64,000 nt of DNA from Mucilaginibacter tundrae (GCF_013408825.1 NZ_JACCBZ010000006.1:62001-126000), one strand, 5' to 3'. Positions 52,846 to 63,186 are shown, numbered from the stretch's first letter. Notes: a model not told the origin generated them from the letters alone. Program-made: numbers and translations.

Positions 52846-55320
52846 ATGAGTTTTGATCCATACGATTTTAAGAGCGCTTTACCGATAATAAACGACGATT
52901 CCGAGTTTTTTCCGTTGATGTCATCAGAAGATGAAGCGGAAATGAATAATGAGCAGGTGCCTGATGTTTTGCCTATACTGCCTTTACGCAATACTGTGTT
53001 GTTCCCGGGTGTGGTTATTCCAATAACTGTAGGGCGCGATAAATCTATAAAATTAATACGCGATGCCAATAAAGGCGATCGTATGATAGGTGTTGTATCC
53101 CAACAGGATGTAGGTATTGAAGACCCAACTTTTGATCAGCTTAACCGCGTGGGTACCGTTGCATTGATCATAAAAATGCTTCAAATGCCCGATGGCAATA
53201 CCACTGTCATCATTCAGGGTAAAAAGCGCTTTATTTTAAACGAAGAGGTACAAAGCGAACCTTATATTAAGGCTACCATCAATCCTTTTAAAGAGACTAA
53301 AATAAAAGAGGATAAAGAATTCAAAGCCATGATCTCGTCTATAAAGGACATGGCAATGAATATCATCCAGCTTTCGCCGAACATTCCCAGCGAGGCTGGT
53401 ATAGCTATACGCAATATTGAAAGCACTTCATTTTTGATCAATTTTATATCATCAAATATGAATGCCGAAATGACTGCCAAACAGCAATTGCTGGAAGTAA
53501 CCAATTTACGTGAGCGCGCCAACCTTGTTTTAGAACATCTGACACTTGATTTGCAGATGCTGGAATTGAAAAACCAGATCCAATCTAAAGTACGTGTTGA
53601 TTTGGACAAACAGCAACGGGATTATTTCCTGAACCAGCAATTAAAAACCATTCAGGAAGAACTTGGTGGCAATTCGCCCGATTTAGAAGTAGATAATCTG
53701 CGCCAAAGAGGTTCAAAAAAGAAATGGGCAAAAGATATTGGCGACCATTTTAATAAAGAGTTAGAAAAACTTGCGCGTATTAATCCGGCTGCGGCTGACT
53801 ACTCGGTACAAATCAATTATTTGGAGCTGCTGCTTGATTTGCCATGGAACGAATTTACTAAAGACAACTTCGATCTTAAACGCGCTCAAAAGGTATTAGA
53901 TAAGGACCATTTTGGTTTAGATAAGGTAAAACAACGTATTATAGAATACCTGGCAGTGCTTAAGTTAAAGCGCGACATGAAGGCCCCTATCCTATGCCTT
54001 GTTGGCCCTCCGGGTGTTGGTAAAACATCTTTAGGCAAGTCAATAGCTAAGGCTTTGGGGCGTAAATATGTAAGGATGGCATTAGGAGGTATACGCGATG
54101 AAGCCGAAATACGTGGTCACCGTAAAACTTATATAGGTGCTATGCCCGGCCGTATCATTACGTCTATCAAAAAAGCTGGCGCAGCAAATCCGGTGTTTAT
54201 ATTGGATGAGATTGATAAAGTCGGCAATGATTTCAGGGGCGATCCGTCATCGGCATTATTAGAGGTACTTGATCCTGAACAAAATAGCACATTTTATGAT
54301 CATTATGTTGAGATGGATTTTGACCTGTCGAATGTAATGTTTATCGCGACAGCAAATTCCTTAAGCAGCATACAGCCGGCATTATTGGACCGCATGGAGA
54401 TCATCGAGGTAAATGGATACACCATCGAGGAAAAAATTGAAATAGCAAAACAGCACTTAGTACCTAAACAACGCGAGGCCCATGGCCTAAAAGCAAAAGA
54501 TATTACCTTAAAAGGCGACGTACTTGAAAAAATAGTAGAAGACTATACCCGCGAATCAGGCGTACGTGCTTTAGAGAAAAAAATAGGCTCAGTAGTACGT
54601 GGCATAGCCAAAAACATTGCTATGGAGGAAGACTATAACTCTGCCGTTAGTAAAAAAGATATTGAGAAAATATTAGGTGCGCCCATTTATGATAAAGACC
54701 TTTACGAAGGCAATAACGTAGCAGGTGTAGTTACAGGTTTAGCCTGGACATCAGTAGGTGGTGATATATTGTTTATTGAAGCCAGTTTAAGCCCGGGCAA
54801 AGGCCATTTGTCGCTAACAGGTAGTTTGGGTGATGTAATGAAAGAATCTGCAACCATCGCGCTCGCTTATCTGCGTGCGCATGCATCCTATTTTGACATT
54901 AACCCTAAGTTATTTGAGCAATGGGATGTGCATATACACGTACCTGCCGGCGCTACTCCAAAAGACGGCCCTTCGGCTGGCGTTACCATGTTAACGGCGC
55001 TTACGTCAGCATTTACGCAACGTAAAATAAAACCACATTTAGCCATGACCGGCGAAATAACACTTCGCGGCCGTGTTTTACCGGTAGGTGGGATAAAAGA
55101 AAAAATATTGGCGGCAAAACGCGCGAATATTAAGGAAATAATACTCTGCAAATCAAACCAAAAAGATATACAGGAAATTAGGGAAGACTATATTAAAGAC
55201 CTAAAATTTAACTATGTTACTGATATGCGCGAGGTTATAAACCTTGCACTATTAAATGAAAAGGTTGATGATGCGCTTGATCTAACCGTAAAGGAGGATA
55301 AAAAGCCAATATTGAATTAA
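52846..55320 (+). CDS. lon: ATP-dependent protease Lon
   Basis: An 824-residue cytoplasmic protease that degrades damaged and regulatory proteins. The N-terminal LON domain (about 40-240) has VLPILPLRNTVLFPGVVIPI. The AAA+ domain has Walker A GPPGVGKT (387-394), Walker B PVFILDEIDKVG and sensor ATANSLSSI. The C-terminal protease domain has the catalytic dyad Ser710 (PKDGPSAGVTM) and Lys753 (GGIKEKILAAKRA), 43 residues apart as in E. coli Lon. The ATG is preferred over the TTG one codon earlier. Confidence 0.97.
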   Translation: MSFDPYDFKSALPIINDDSEFFPLMSSEDEAEMNNEQVPDVLPILPLRNTVLFPGVVIPITVGRDKSIKLIRDANKGDRMIGVVSQQDVGIEDPTFDQLNRVGTVALIIKMLQMPDGNTTVIIQGKKRFILNEEVQSEPYIKATINPFKETKIKEDKEFKAMISSIKDMAMNIIQLSPNIPSEAGIAIRNIESTSFLINFISSNMNAEMTAKQQLLEVTNLRERANLVLEHLTLDLQMLELKNQIQSKVRVDLDKQQRDYFLNQQLKTIQEELGGNSPDLEVDNLRQRGSKKKWAKDIGDHFNKELEKLARINPAAADYSVQINYLELLLDLPWNEFTKDNFDLKRAQKVLDKDHFGLDKVKQRIIEYLAVLKLKRDMKAPILCLVGPPGVGKTSLGKSIAKALGRKYVRMALGGIRDEAEIRGHRKTYIGAMPGRIITSIKKAGAANPVFILDEIDKVGNDFRGDPSSALLEVLDPEQNSTFYDHYVEMDFDLSNVMFIATANSLSSIQPALLDRMEIIEVNGYTIEEKIEIAKQHLVPKQREAHGLKAKDITLKGDVLEKIVEDYTRESGVRALEKKIGSVVRGIAKNIAMEEDYNSAVSKKDIEKILGAPIYDKDLYEGNNVAGVVTGLAWTSVGGDILFIEASLSPGKGHLSLTGSLGDVMKESATIALAYLRAHASYFDINPKLFEQWDVHIHVPAGATPKDGPSAGVTMLTALTSAFTQRKIKPHLAMTGEITLRGRVLPVGGIKEKILAAKRANIKEIILCKSNQKDIQEIREDYIKDLKFNYVTDMREVINLALLNEKVDDALDLTVKEDKKPILN

Positions 55321-55458
55321 TCATTGGTTATTCATTTTTTAATTAAATGTTTCACATTGATAACAAAAGTTAAATCTAATATTATTGATGCGAAACATTT
55401 TTTTATTAGTTAACGTTTCATAGGATAATTAACATAGCTAATACCCGCTACCTATTTT

Positions 55459-56385
55459 ATGAAAGGCACTATCCCGTTAAAAATTATTTTAACATTATTT
55501 TTCCTTATAACCTATAGCTTTAGATCGAGTGCTCAAAATACTGGCAGCCAAAATGACACGATAAAAAGAGTAATTATTGTAGTTAGGCCAGGTTATAACG
55601 ATCAATCTTCTACCACCCCTTCAGGCAACTCGCCATCAAATAATAATTTGGGGGGCAGCACATCTGGTAGTCCCGCGTCAACTAGCCAATCATCTTCTCC
55701 CAATTCAAACTCAGGAACATCGTCATCATATACTCCATCAGCTCCAACAACATCCGAAAGATCAGGCACACCGGACTATATGAATACCGTAGTAAAAAAG
55801 CATGTTACTACAAATGCAAATTCTACTAATCCAACTGTAGTAAAAAAAACAATAGCAACATCCGATTTAAAAGCCGCTGACACTACGCTATCATCAACAA
55901 TTATTAAAACAAAACGGGATACCGTGTTTATTACTAAAACGGATACAATACTAATAAGTACCCCGAAGCACACCAGTAATAGAATTTTGTTTCTTGAATT
56001 AGGTGGGCCGGGGCTTGCCATATCATTAAATTACGACCAACGTTTTTCGGGAGGAAAAGAAGGATGGGGTTATCGTGTAGGCATGGGCTATTTTGGCGAC
56101 GGTGGTAATACCGTGTTTACCATACCATTACAAGTTAACTATCTGATTGGCTCAAACGGCAAGTATTTTGAATTTGGCGGAGGTACTACTTTTTTAAATA
56201 CTACAGGTGATAACACAGGCAAAACATTCATATTTGACAGGATCACCGGGTTTATAGGCACAGCCACTATCGGCGTTCGTTACGAACCTGAAAAGAGCCT
56301 CAACTTTCGTTTAGGTTTCGTTCCAATATTTTCTAACGATGAAATAATATACGCCGGGGGCTTTAGTGTGGGCTATACTTTTTAA
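55459..56385 (+). CDS. Outer-membrane protein with Ser/Thr-rich linker, 308 aa
   Basis: Not recognised as a named family. A signal peptide ends FRSSAQ. Residues about 50-105 are low complexity, rich in Ser, Thr, Asn, Gly and Pro, probably an extended linker. Next is a repetitive Thr/Lys region (TIIKTKRDTVFITKTDTILI). The C-terminal ~130 residues look like an eight-strand-type barrel (LELGGPGLAISLNYDQRFSG, YRVGMGYFGDGGNTVF, ending FSVGYTF). The final aromatic residue fits outer-membrane insertion. Single gene after lon, upstream of the LpxR-like gene. Confidence 0.65.
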   Translation: MKGTIPLKIILTLFFLITYSFRSSAQNTGSQNDTIKRVIIVVRPGYNDQSSTTPSGNSPSNNNLGGSTSGSPASTSQSSSPNSNSGTSSSYTPSAPTTSERSGTPDYMNTVVKKHVTTNANSTNPTVVKKTIATSDLKAADTTLSSTIIKTKRDTVFITKTDTILISTPKHTSNRILFLELGGPGLAISLNYDQRFSGGKEGWGYRVGMGYFGDGGNTVFTIPLQVNYLIGSNGKYFEFGGGTTFLNTTGDNTGKTFIFDRITGFIGTATIGVRYEPEKSLNFRLGFVPIFSNDEIIYAGGFSVGYTF

Positions 56386-56461
56386 TATTAATTGTCAAAT
56401 TAATATTAAAACCGGTTTCAATTCGGTGGTTTTGTTACTTTAGCCAAGTAATTCCTCCTGT

Positions 56462-57433
56462 ATGAAACTAAAGTTACTCATTTTATCAGCTTTACTGTTT
56501 AGCAGTATTCAAGTATTTGCGCAAAGTCATAGTAACGAAATTGGCGTAGAAACAGATAATGATTCTTATTTATTGCGAGGATCAGACAGGTATTATACTG
56601 ATGGCATTTTCATTTATTTCAGGCATGCTTTAGCTGTAGATAGCAGTTCAAAGCTTCAAAATAAAGTACTCGGGTTTGAGGCAGGGCAAAAAATATTCAA
56701 TCCTCAAACCGGAAATATAAACGTAACAGGCTATTATGATGATCCATCCTATATTGATCGTCCGTTTGCCGCTTATTTGTATGTTGGGTCAACACTCAAT
56801 TTTCTTTATAGCGATGAGAGTAATCTAAAATTAAGTGCTCAATTTGGTATAATTGGGCCAAGTGCGTACGGCAAACAAGTACAAACCTGGGTGCATAAAA
56901 CTTTGGGATTCTACACACCGGCTGGTTGGGAATATCAGATTGATAATAATGCGGTTTTAAACCTATCAGCAGAATACAATAGGTTATTGGCAAGAACAAC
57001 AGGATTTGATGTTTCCCTAAGTAGCTATGGAAATTTAGGTAATGGCTTTAGCGGCGCGGGTTTAGGGCCTTTATTCAGGTTCGGAAACTTTAATCAGTTA
57101 TTTAACTCCGTTAGTACACAAAGTACTGTGATCAGGAAAAATAAAAAAGCATCTTTACATCAACATGAGCTGTTTTTTTACTATAAACCACAGATAAATT
57201 ATGTGGCCTATGATGCAACAATACAAGGAGGCTTATTTACTAAACATAATCCAAATAGCATGGAAGTTACATCTGACAAAGAACCCTTCATTTTAAGTAA
57301 TCAATTGGGTGTTGCATTTAGCACTTCGCGCTTTGTGTTTGATATCGCAGCTATATTTCATTCAAAAGACGATAAAGAAATGGCCCGTGTTCATCAATGG
57401 GGAGCTATAACAGGCTTATATCGGTTTAAATAA
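56462..57433 (+). CDS. LpxR-like lipid A 3'-O-deacylase
   Basis: A 323-residue outer-membrane barrel with a signal peptide (LKLLILSALLFSSIQVFA). The N-terminal motif EIGVETDNDSYLLRGSDRYY followed by TDGIFIYFRH is the LpxR signature: the Asn-Asp pair and Asp-Arg-Tyr-Tyr-Thr-x-Gly segment form the calcium-dependent active site. The sequence GPSAYGKQVQTWVHK supplies the expected His. It would remove the 3'-acyloxyacyl chain from lipid A, remodelling the outer leaflet. Confidence 0.85.
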   Translation: MKLKLLILSALLFSSIQVFAQSHSNEIGVETDNDSYLLRGSDRYYTDGIFIYFRHALAVDSSSKLQNKVLGFEAGQKIFNPQTGNINVTGYYDDPSYIDRPFAAYLYVGSTLNFLYSDESNLKLSAQFGIIGPSAYGKQVQTWVHKTLGFYTPAGWEYQIDNNAVLNLSAEYNRLLARTTGFDVSLSSYGNLGNGFSGAGLGPLFRFGNFNQLFNSVSTQSTVIRKNKKASLHQHELFFYYKPQINYVAYDATIQGGLFTKHNPNSMEVTSDKEPFILSNQLGVAFSTSRFVFDIAAIFHSKDDKEMARVHQWGAITGLYRFK

Positions 57434-57440
57434 CAATCTG

Positions 57441-57848
57441 CTAATCAAATTTAGCTCTTCGGCTTTCTTTTTTGGCGGAATTTAGCCTTTTATTTTCCAA
57501 CCGGATCGCCTTTGCTGCTTTGCTTATTCCCTTTTTCTTCCTAACCTTCGGCTTATGAAGTGATATAGTGAGTAACCCCACCAAACGTTCTAAAGCCTTT
57601 TGTTTATTCATGTATTGGCTCCGGTCTTCATCACAAATAACCTGTATTAACCCATCTTTATTAAAACGTGATTGTAGTTTATCGTTCAGCAAAACCTTTT
57701 CATCATCAGTAAAAAGCACCGAATCATTTACTGAAAATAATAACTCAACTTTAGGAGAAACCTTATTTACATTTTGCCCACCCTTACCCCCGCTGCGCGA
57801 AGTTTTGTAAAAAACTTCCTTTTGTAATATATCTCTATTGATGTTCAT
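57441..57848 (-). CDS. arfB: Alternative ribosome-rescue factor ArfB-like hydrolase
   Basis: A 135-residue release-factor-like peptidyl-tRNA hydrolase. The GGQ catalytic loop is at 23-25 in SRSGGKGGQNVNKV. The protein ends in a long basic tail (KAAKAIRLENKRLNSAKKES) that in ArfB enters the empty mRNA channel of stalled ribosomes. It lacks the codon-recognition domains of RF1/RF2. The ATG used is the better start; a frame to an upstream TTG adds 14 unlikely residues. Confidence 0.9.
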   Translation of the reverse strand: MNINRDILQKEVFYKTSRSGGKGGQNVNKVSPKVELLFSVNDSVLFTDDEKVLLNDKLQSRFNKDGLIQVICDEDRSQYMNKQKALERLVGLLTISLHKPKVRKKKGISKAAKAIRLENKRLNSAKKESRRAKFD

Positions 57849-57940
57849 TGGGTGCAGAGGTTTAAATTTCGACAAATATAACCGAATCAAATTATTAGCT
57901 TAACTAACCAATCAACTAATTTTGTTATTTTAGTTGCTTC

Positions 57941-58621
57941 ATGAGCAAAAATATTGTAGTTGCCATTGATGGCTATTCTTCGTGCGGTAAAAGCACCTTA
58001 GCTAAAGCATTAGCTAAAAAACTTCATTTTATTTACGTTGACAGCGGTGCGATGTACCGTGCGGTTACACTGTACTTTTTACGTAATAACATCGACCGGG
58101 CTAACATTTCACAAGTTGCTGAGGCGCTTAAAAATATTCATCTGAACTTTCACTCACGTGACTATGAAACGCATATTACGTTAAATGATGAAGAAGTTTC
58201 TGACGAAATCAGACAAATGCCTGTTTCTGATAATGTGAGTGCGGTTTCGGCCATACACGAAGTACGTGTAGAAATGGTTAAACAGCAGCAACGCATGGGC
58301 AAATCAAAAAATGTTGTAATGGATGGCCGCGATATTGGCACAGCGGTATTTCCGCATGCTGATATTAAAATTTTTATGACTGCCGATCCGAAAGTCCGTG
58401 CCGAAAGACGGTATAAAGAAATGATCGGCAAAAACCCAAACATCACATTGGAAGAAGTTTTTAAAAATATTGCTAACAGAGATTATCAGGATACCACCAG
58501 GAAAGAAAGCCCATTGGTTAGGGCTGATGATGCTATAATATTAGACAATACAAACTTAACGCCACAGCAACAGCTAGATTTCGCGCTGGATAGGATTCAC
58601 CCCTTGGTAACTAATATATAG
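57941..58621 (+). CDS. cmk: Cytidylate kinase
   Basis: A 226-residue kinase that phosphorylates CMP and dCMP. The ATP-binding loop is IDGYSSCGKSTLAKAL. CMP-binding features are VDSGAMYRAVTLYFL and NVVMDGRDIGTAVFPHADIK, and the lid region has ERRYKEM and NRDYQDTTRKESPLVRADD. The length fits the family. Nearby is a dCMP deaminase gene on the other strand, so pyrimidine nucleotide genes cluster here. Confidence 0.95.
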   Translation: MSKNIVVAIDGYSSCGKSTLAKALAKKLHFIYVDSGAMYRAVTLYFLRNNIDRANISQVAEALKNIHLNFHSRDYETHITLNDEEVSDEIRQMPVSDNVSAVSAIHEVRVEMVKQQQRMGKSKNVVMDGRDIGTAVFPHADIKIFMTADPKVRAERRYKEMIGKNPNITLEEVFKNIANRDYQDTTRKESPLVRADDAIILDNTNLTPQQQLDFALDRIHPLVTNI

Positions 58622-58639
58622 TAATCACACTTTAGTAAA

Positions 58640-59092
58640 CTAATCAACAAACTTCTCGGTAACTACGCCGAATTTATTCAAAAAGTCTACTCCTTCGTCA
58701 CTTGGTAAACCCTTATATTCCGCATAAGAGTGTTTGTAGTAAACATGTTTTATACCTGCTGAATAAATCAACCTCGCGCAAGCAATACAAGGCGATAAGG
58801 TGGTGTACAAAACTGAACCTTCTAATTTGGCGCCATTTTTAACAGCATACAGAATCGCGTTCTCTTCCGCGTGCAATGCCAATGAACAACTACCTTTTGA
58901 ATCTCGTGGGCAACCTGTTTCGGGCCACTCTTCATCACAGTTATGCGTAGCCGCCGGGGGGCCATTATATCCGATGGAAATAATACGGGTATCCCTGGTT
59001 AAAACCGCTCCTACATGCGCCTTAATACAATGTGACCGCAGTGCCAGATCTGTTGCCAGATTCATGAATATATGATTGAAACTCGGTTTCAT
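58640..59092 (-). CDS. Deoxycytidylate (dCMP) deaminase
   Basis: A 150-residue zinc-dependent enzyme that converts dCMP to dUMP for thymidylate synthesis. Zinc ligands are in LALHAEENAILYAVK (HAE) and LSPCIACARLIYSAG (PCxxC). The extra GYNGPPAATHNCDEEW and ETGCPRD segments are typical of dCMP rather than cytidine deaminases. It converges on cmk with an 18-base gap. Confidence 0.93.
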   Translation of the reverse strand: MKPSFNHIFMNLATDLALRSHCIKAHVGAVLTRDTRIISIGYNGPPAATHNCDEEWPETGCPRDSKGSCSLALHAEENAILYAVKNGAKLEGSVLYTTLSPCIACARLIYSAGIKHVYYKHSYAEYKGLPSDEGVDFLNKFGVVTEKFVD

Positions 59093-59119
59093 CTTTGAAT
59101 GTAATTACGCCATTAACGC

Positions 59120-59171
59120 CATTGAGTCATTAAATCACCTGTAATATACAGAATGACCTAATGACTCAATG
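59120..59171. repeat. 13-bp inverted repeat between the MFS and dCMP deaminase genes
   Basis: CATTGAGTCATTA (59120-59132) and TAATGACTCAATG (59159-59171) are exact inverted arms with a 26-base loop. It lies just behind the minus-strand MFS gene and may serve in its termination, but there is no clear T-run. Confidence 0.5.
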
Positions 59172-59195
59172 AATAATGACTAGAAAATATTAATA

Positions 59196-60833
59196 TTAAT
59201 GTCCGCCTTTTGCTTCCACATGATCTAGATCAATACCCTGGCTGCGTAATTCACGGCTAACCTTCCAGGCGAAATAAACAAGATATGCAAAACCTAATGC
59301 AGGAACTATGTATGAAAAGTGAATACCACTCATACCTTGTATTAAATTATTACTACCATCGGCAATTTTACCTTGCAGTGGTGGAATAATCGAGCCCCCT
59401 AATATCATCATAATTAAAAATGCGGAACCCTGACTAGTGTATTTACCCAAGCCTGTTATAGCTAAGGAGAATATTGAAGGCCACATAATTGAACAGCATA
59501 AACCACCGCTAATAAAAGCAAATGTGCCAACCCTGCCGGTTGTAAATAAGCCCACCATTATAAATATAACACCAAGCACGCCTAATGTAGATAAAGTACG
59601 TACAGGTTTTTGCCCGCCTATAAAGAAAGCTACAACCAATATACCCACACAAACAGCATAAACATATAAATTACTTACATCAACGCCTGCAAAGAATTTA
59701 TTTACTGCCAACACAAGTGCAAATGCAATAAATGGCACCAAAACATATAAAATATACTTTGTCGTCTTTGAAAGATTAAAAGCACCTATTGAACCTGCAA
59801 AACGGCCGATCATTAAGCTACCCCAATATAATGAAATGAATGGCGCAATTTCTGATTCATTGAATGCTCCAAATGCAGGCGTTTTTAACAACGCACCCAT
59901 ATTACTTTGAATAGTTACCTCGGTACCTACATAAGTAAATATAGCTATCATGCCTAAAATTAATTGCGGGTATTGCATAGCACCCCAACCATGTGTGCTT
60001 TTCTTAGCGGCAAATATGGTACCTACTAATGTAAATATGATAATGGCAAGCGAAGCATAAACAAAGTATTGACTAGGTATTGATGTTTTAAGACTGATAG
60101 GGTCAGCAGCAAGAATCAACAAAAACGCGATAAAAATGATAAATAGCGGTGTATTTGCTTTTGAACTTGACTCAAGCTCTTCGTCACTAGTAACCTTTGG
60201 CAGGTTTGACACCCAGAAGAATATAGCAACAGCTATAAATAAGCCCGCCAATATGTAGTACAGATTATCTATTGATGATATTTTTACATCGGCCACCGCT
60301 ATTTTGGCTGATGCCGAGCCAAATAATACTAAACCAACAACAACGGGGCCTAATAAAGCGCCAATATTGTTTATGCTACCTGCAAAATTCAAACGGTTTG
60401 AACCTGTTTCAGGCGGCCCAAGGGCAACAACAAACGGATTCGCCGCGGTTTGTTGTAATGAAAACCCGATAGCTATGATAAAAAATACTGTTAAGATCAA
60501 ACCAAATGAACCGGATGCAACAGCGGGAATCATACCTAACGCACCGGCAGCAGATACTACCAAACCAAGAATAATACCATTTTTATAGCCTAATTTATTT
60601 AATATATCAACTTTACTTGCTTGTGATGCAAAGTACAATATCAACGATCCAATAAAATAACCACCATAGAAGGTAAAGTCAATTAGTTGTGATTGAAATT
60701 GCGATAAATTAAAGTGTGATTTGCAAAAAGGTATAAAAACCCCATTCGAGGCAGCTAAAAAGCCCCAGAAGAAAAATACGGTTATTAGCGTATATAACGC
60801 CGAGCCGTAGCTTTTTTGTTTGTTTTGTTCCAT
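59196..60833 (-). CDS. FucP-like sugar MFS transporter
   Basis: A 545-residue inner-membrane carrier of the fucose/glucose-galactose:proton symporter group. N-terminal features are [20 protein letters not shown] and [19 protein letters not shown]; a central [20 protein letters not shown] and [20 protein letters not shown] are typical. Usual members have about 430 residues and 12 helices; this one has roughly 100 extra residues with two more hydrophobic stretches in the middle ([15 protein letters not shown] and [16 protein letters not shown]), suggesting 14 helices. The sugar is unknown. Confidence 0.88.
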   Translation of the reverse strand: MEQNKQKSYGSALYTLITVFFFWGFLAASNGVFIPFCKSHFNLSQFQSQLIDFTFYGGYFIGSLILYFASQASKVDILNKLGYKNGIILGLVVSAAGALGMIPAVASGSFGLILTVFFIIAIGFSLQQTAANPFVVALGPPETGSNRLNFAGSINNIGALLGPVVVGLVLFGSASAKIAVADVKISSIDNLYYILAGLFIAVAIFFWVSNLPKVTSDEELESSSKANTPLFIIFIAFLLILAADPISLKTSIPSQYFVYASLAIIIFTLVGTIFAAKKSTHGWGAMQYPQLILGMIAIFTYVGTEVTIQSNMGALLKTPAFGAFNESEIAPFISLYWGSLMIGRFAGSIGAFNLSKTTKYILYVLVPFIAFALVLAVNKFFAGVDVSNLYVYAVCVGILVVAFFIGGQKPVRTLSTLGVLGVIFIMVGLFTTGRVGTFAFISGGLCCSIMWPSIFSLAITGLGKYTSQGSAFLIMMILGGSIIPPLQGKIADGSNNLIQGMSGIHFSYIVPALGFAYLVYFAWKVSRELRSQGIDLDHVEAKGGH

Positions 60834-60993
60834 TATTTAATTAGGTTGTACAGTAATTGATTTAAACTACTAACATAAATGATTTTTTAGAAATACAACA
60901 CTGTTTTTTTAATTAATGATACCTAAACATTAAGTTTCTTTTTTTAAGAGATAAAAATTGCATATTCGCATTGTTCAACTGAGCTTATAATTA

Positions 60994-61647
60994 ATGATAG
61001 AAGCTGTTATTTCGGGACTGGGGTTTGGATTAGTACTGACATTCCTTACAGGCCCGGTTTTTTTCGCTTTAATTAAAACTAGTATTGCAAATGGCTTTCA
61101 AGCCGGCGTCGCATTGGCGCTGGGTGTGGTTTGCAGCGATGTGGTATTTGTTGGCGGCCTTTTATTCGGTTCACAGTATATCAATATATCTGAACAACAA
61201 AAAATTATTGCCGGGGTAATTGGCAGTGCCATTTTGTTCACGGTTGGGGTATATTATTTCTTTAAAAAAGCCGAGATCACTTATAAAACATCGGTACCAT
61301 CAAGCATTAACCGGGCTGGTTATTTTTTAAAAGGATTTGCCATGTGCATATTCAATCCAAGCTTATTATTTCATTGGGTTACAGTTATAACTGCTGCAAG
61401 TACCCTGTTCAGGGTTGGCGCTCATCACCGTTCCTTAGATATCGGAATCATGTTTTTAACCATCCTGATCGTTCAATTTGGCATGGATACCACGAAAGCT
61501 TTTTATGCTGATAAATTGCGCGCACGGATCTCCGTTAAAATGGTACACCGCCTTAACGAAGTTGCCGGGATTGCGCTAATTATAGCTTCGCTGGTAATAT
61601 TAGATAAACTGGTTACCCATTTTATTTTCGCCGCCCCTTCTGTTTAA
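60994..61647 (+). CDS. LysE family amino-acid exporter
   Basis: A 217-residue inner-membrane protein with about six helices. The N-terminus GLGFGLVLTFLTGPVFFALI and the following KTSIANGFQAGVALALGVVC, then SDVVFVGGLLFG, are LysE/RhtB-type. Later segments include FLKGFAMCIFNPSLLFHWVT. The family exports amino acids such as lysine, threonine or homoserine. The substrate is unknown and no LysG-type regulator is adjacent. Single gene between the MFS and yceH genes. Confidence 0.88.
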   Translation: MIEAVISGLGFGLVLTFLTGPVFFALIKTSIANGFQAGVALALGVVCSDVVFVGGLLFGSQYINISEQQKIIAGVIGSAILFTVGVYYFFKKAEITYKTSVPSSINRAGYFLKGFAMCIFNPSLLFHWVTVITAASTLFRVGAHHRSLDIGIMFLTILIVQFGMDTTKAFYADKLRARISVKMVHRLNEVAGIALIIASLVILDKLVTHFIFAAPSV

Positions 61648-61649
61648 AA

Positions 61650-62297
61650 CTACGACAGTTCCTTCATCAGATTATCAAAAGCTTCCTTTAACGTTGCTAA
61701 CTCTTGTTCCAGTTTGCTAACGCGTGCCTCTAATTCACTTGAAGACCTTACAGGCTGTTCATCATTTAAATCTTCCGTTAAATCCGGCGTACCGGCTAAT
61801 AAATGAGCATAACGAACTTCTTTTTGTCCCGCGCGACGCGGCAATTGAATTACAAATGGTGTTTCCCCTTCTGATAATTTTTCCAATGTAGCTTGCACGT
61901 CCTCAATAGATTCAAACTCATACAATCTGCCTGAATTGGTATTCAGTTCACCCGGGGTTTGCGGGCCGCGCAGGATTAACAAACAAATAATAGCGACCTC
62001 AGATGGCACAACAGGGAACACAATTCCAAAATTGTGTTTGTATTTTACGGAACGATCCGATCCACCGGTAGCTGTTGATACCAATCCACGCCTTTTTAAT
62101 GTATTTAAAGCTAATACTACCGTTTCCTCATCATAGTTTACCACCGGTTTACGGCTGGTTTTTTGATTACAGGCCGCAATCAAACTATTAACCGTCATAG
62201 GATAATAATCCGGAGTGGTTTTGCTTTTTTCCATTAGCACGCCGAGCACACGTAGCTCAGGCGCATCAAGTACAGGTAAAGTTTTTGATGAATCCAT
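61650..62297 (-). CDS. YceH family protein (DUF480)
   Basis: A 215-residue protein with two winged-helix-like domains. Signatures are LDAPELRVLGVLMEKSKTTP, YYPMTVNSLIAACNQKTSR, ALNTLKRRGLVSTATGGSDR and ILRGPQTPGELNTNSGRLYE, all typical of YceH/DUF480. The C-terminal ~40 residues are a coiled coil (SSELEARVSKLEQELATLKE). The function is unknown; DNA or protein binding is plausible. Convergent with LysE with a 2-base gap. Confidence 0.9.
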   Translation of the reverse strand: MDSSKTLPVLDAPELRVLGVLMEKSKTTPDYYPMTVNSLIAACNQKTSRKPVVNYDEETVVLALNTLKRRGLVSTATGGSDRSVKYKHNFGIVFPVVPSEVAIICLLILRGPQTPGELNTNSGRLYEFESIEDVQATLEKLSEGETPFVIQLPRRAGQKEVRYAHLLAGTPDLTEDLNDEQPVRSSSELEARVSKLEQELATLKEAFDNLMKELS

Positions 62298-62357
62298 GGG
62301 CCAAATATAATCATCCGTTTTGTATTGAAATTTTAAGTTTTTTGATTAAAAAGCGAG

Positions 62358-62365
62358 TATTTTTG
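62358..62365 (+). promoter_or_regulatory. -7 promoter element of the YycJ-like gene
   Basis: TATTTTTG matches TAnnTTTG and ends 8 bases before the ATG, giving a very short leader. The in-frame GTG that overlaps this element is therefore unlikely to be the start. Confidence 0.45.
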
Positions 62366-62373
62366 TGGCAAGA

Positions 62374-63186
62374 ATGTCGCTATTTATTACATCGTTAAAT
62401 TCGGGGAGTAACGGAAACTGCTATTATATTGGTAATGAGCACGAAGCCGTGTTGGTTGATGCCGGGATTTCATGCCGTGAAACAGAAAAACGCATGCTCA
62501 GGCTGGGTTTATCTATTCAAAAAGTAAAAGCGATATTTATTTCTCACGAACATAGCGATCATATAAACGGCGTACCCGTACTGGCAAAAAAGCATAATAT
62601 TCCGGTTTATATAACCCCCGGCACGCTAAAACATCTGCGCGTTAACCCGGGGGACTATCAAATAATTCATTTTATCGCTTATAACCCGGTTGTTATAGGC
62701 GGGTTAACTATTACGGCATTTCCTAAGTTTCATGATGCTATAGAGCCGCATAGCTTCATTATCTCCTGTAAGGATATTACTGTAGGTGTATTTACAGATA
62801 TTGGTGTAGCTTGTGAACATTTAATATCACATTTCAGCAAATGCCATGCAGCATTTTTAGAGGCCAATTACGATGATGAGATGTTGGATAATGGGGGTTA
62901 CCCCTATCATTTAAAACGAAGGATTCGTGGCGGCCATGGCCACCTTTCTAACAAACAGGCATTGGAGCTTTTCGTAAATTATAAGCCTGAGTTTATGAGC
63001 CATTTGTTACTTGCGCATTTATCTAAAAATAATAATTCACCCGAGTTAGTATACGAGCTTTTTAACGCTAATGCTAATGGCACAGAAGTTATTGTTGCTT
63101 CTAGATATGAAGAAACACCTGTTTATCACATTGGACAGACAGATGTTATTATCGGCAGGGCAAAACAATTAGCCTTTAATTTATAG
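62374..63186 (+). CDS. MBL-fold hydrolase, YycJ/WalJ-like
   Basis: A 270-residue metallo-beta-lactamase fold protein. It begins FITSLNSGSNGNCYYIGNEH, the family hallmark, then has the zinc motif FISHEHSDHINGVPVL and later FPKFHDAIEPHSFII, VFTDIGVACEHLI and LLLAHLSKNNNSPEL, supplying the remaining ligands. Gram-positive relatives (YycJ/WalJ) have been linked to coordination of cell division and DNA repair; the role in Bacteroidota is unknown. Convergent with the amidase gene with no gap. Confidence 0.88.
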   Translation: MSLFITSLNSGSNGNCYYIGNEHEAVLVDAGISCRETEKRMLRLGLSIQKVKAIFISHEHSDHINGVPVLAKKHNIPVYITPGTLKHLRVNPGDYQIIHFIAYNPVVIGGLTITAFPKFHDAIEPHSFIISCKDITVGVFTDIGVACEHLISHFSKCHAAFLEANYDDEMLDNGGYPYHLKRRIRGGHGHLSNKQALELFVNYKPEFMSHLLLAHLSKNNNSPELVYELFNANANGTEVIVASRYEETPVYHIGQTDVIIGRAKQLAFNL

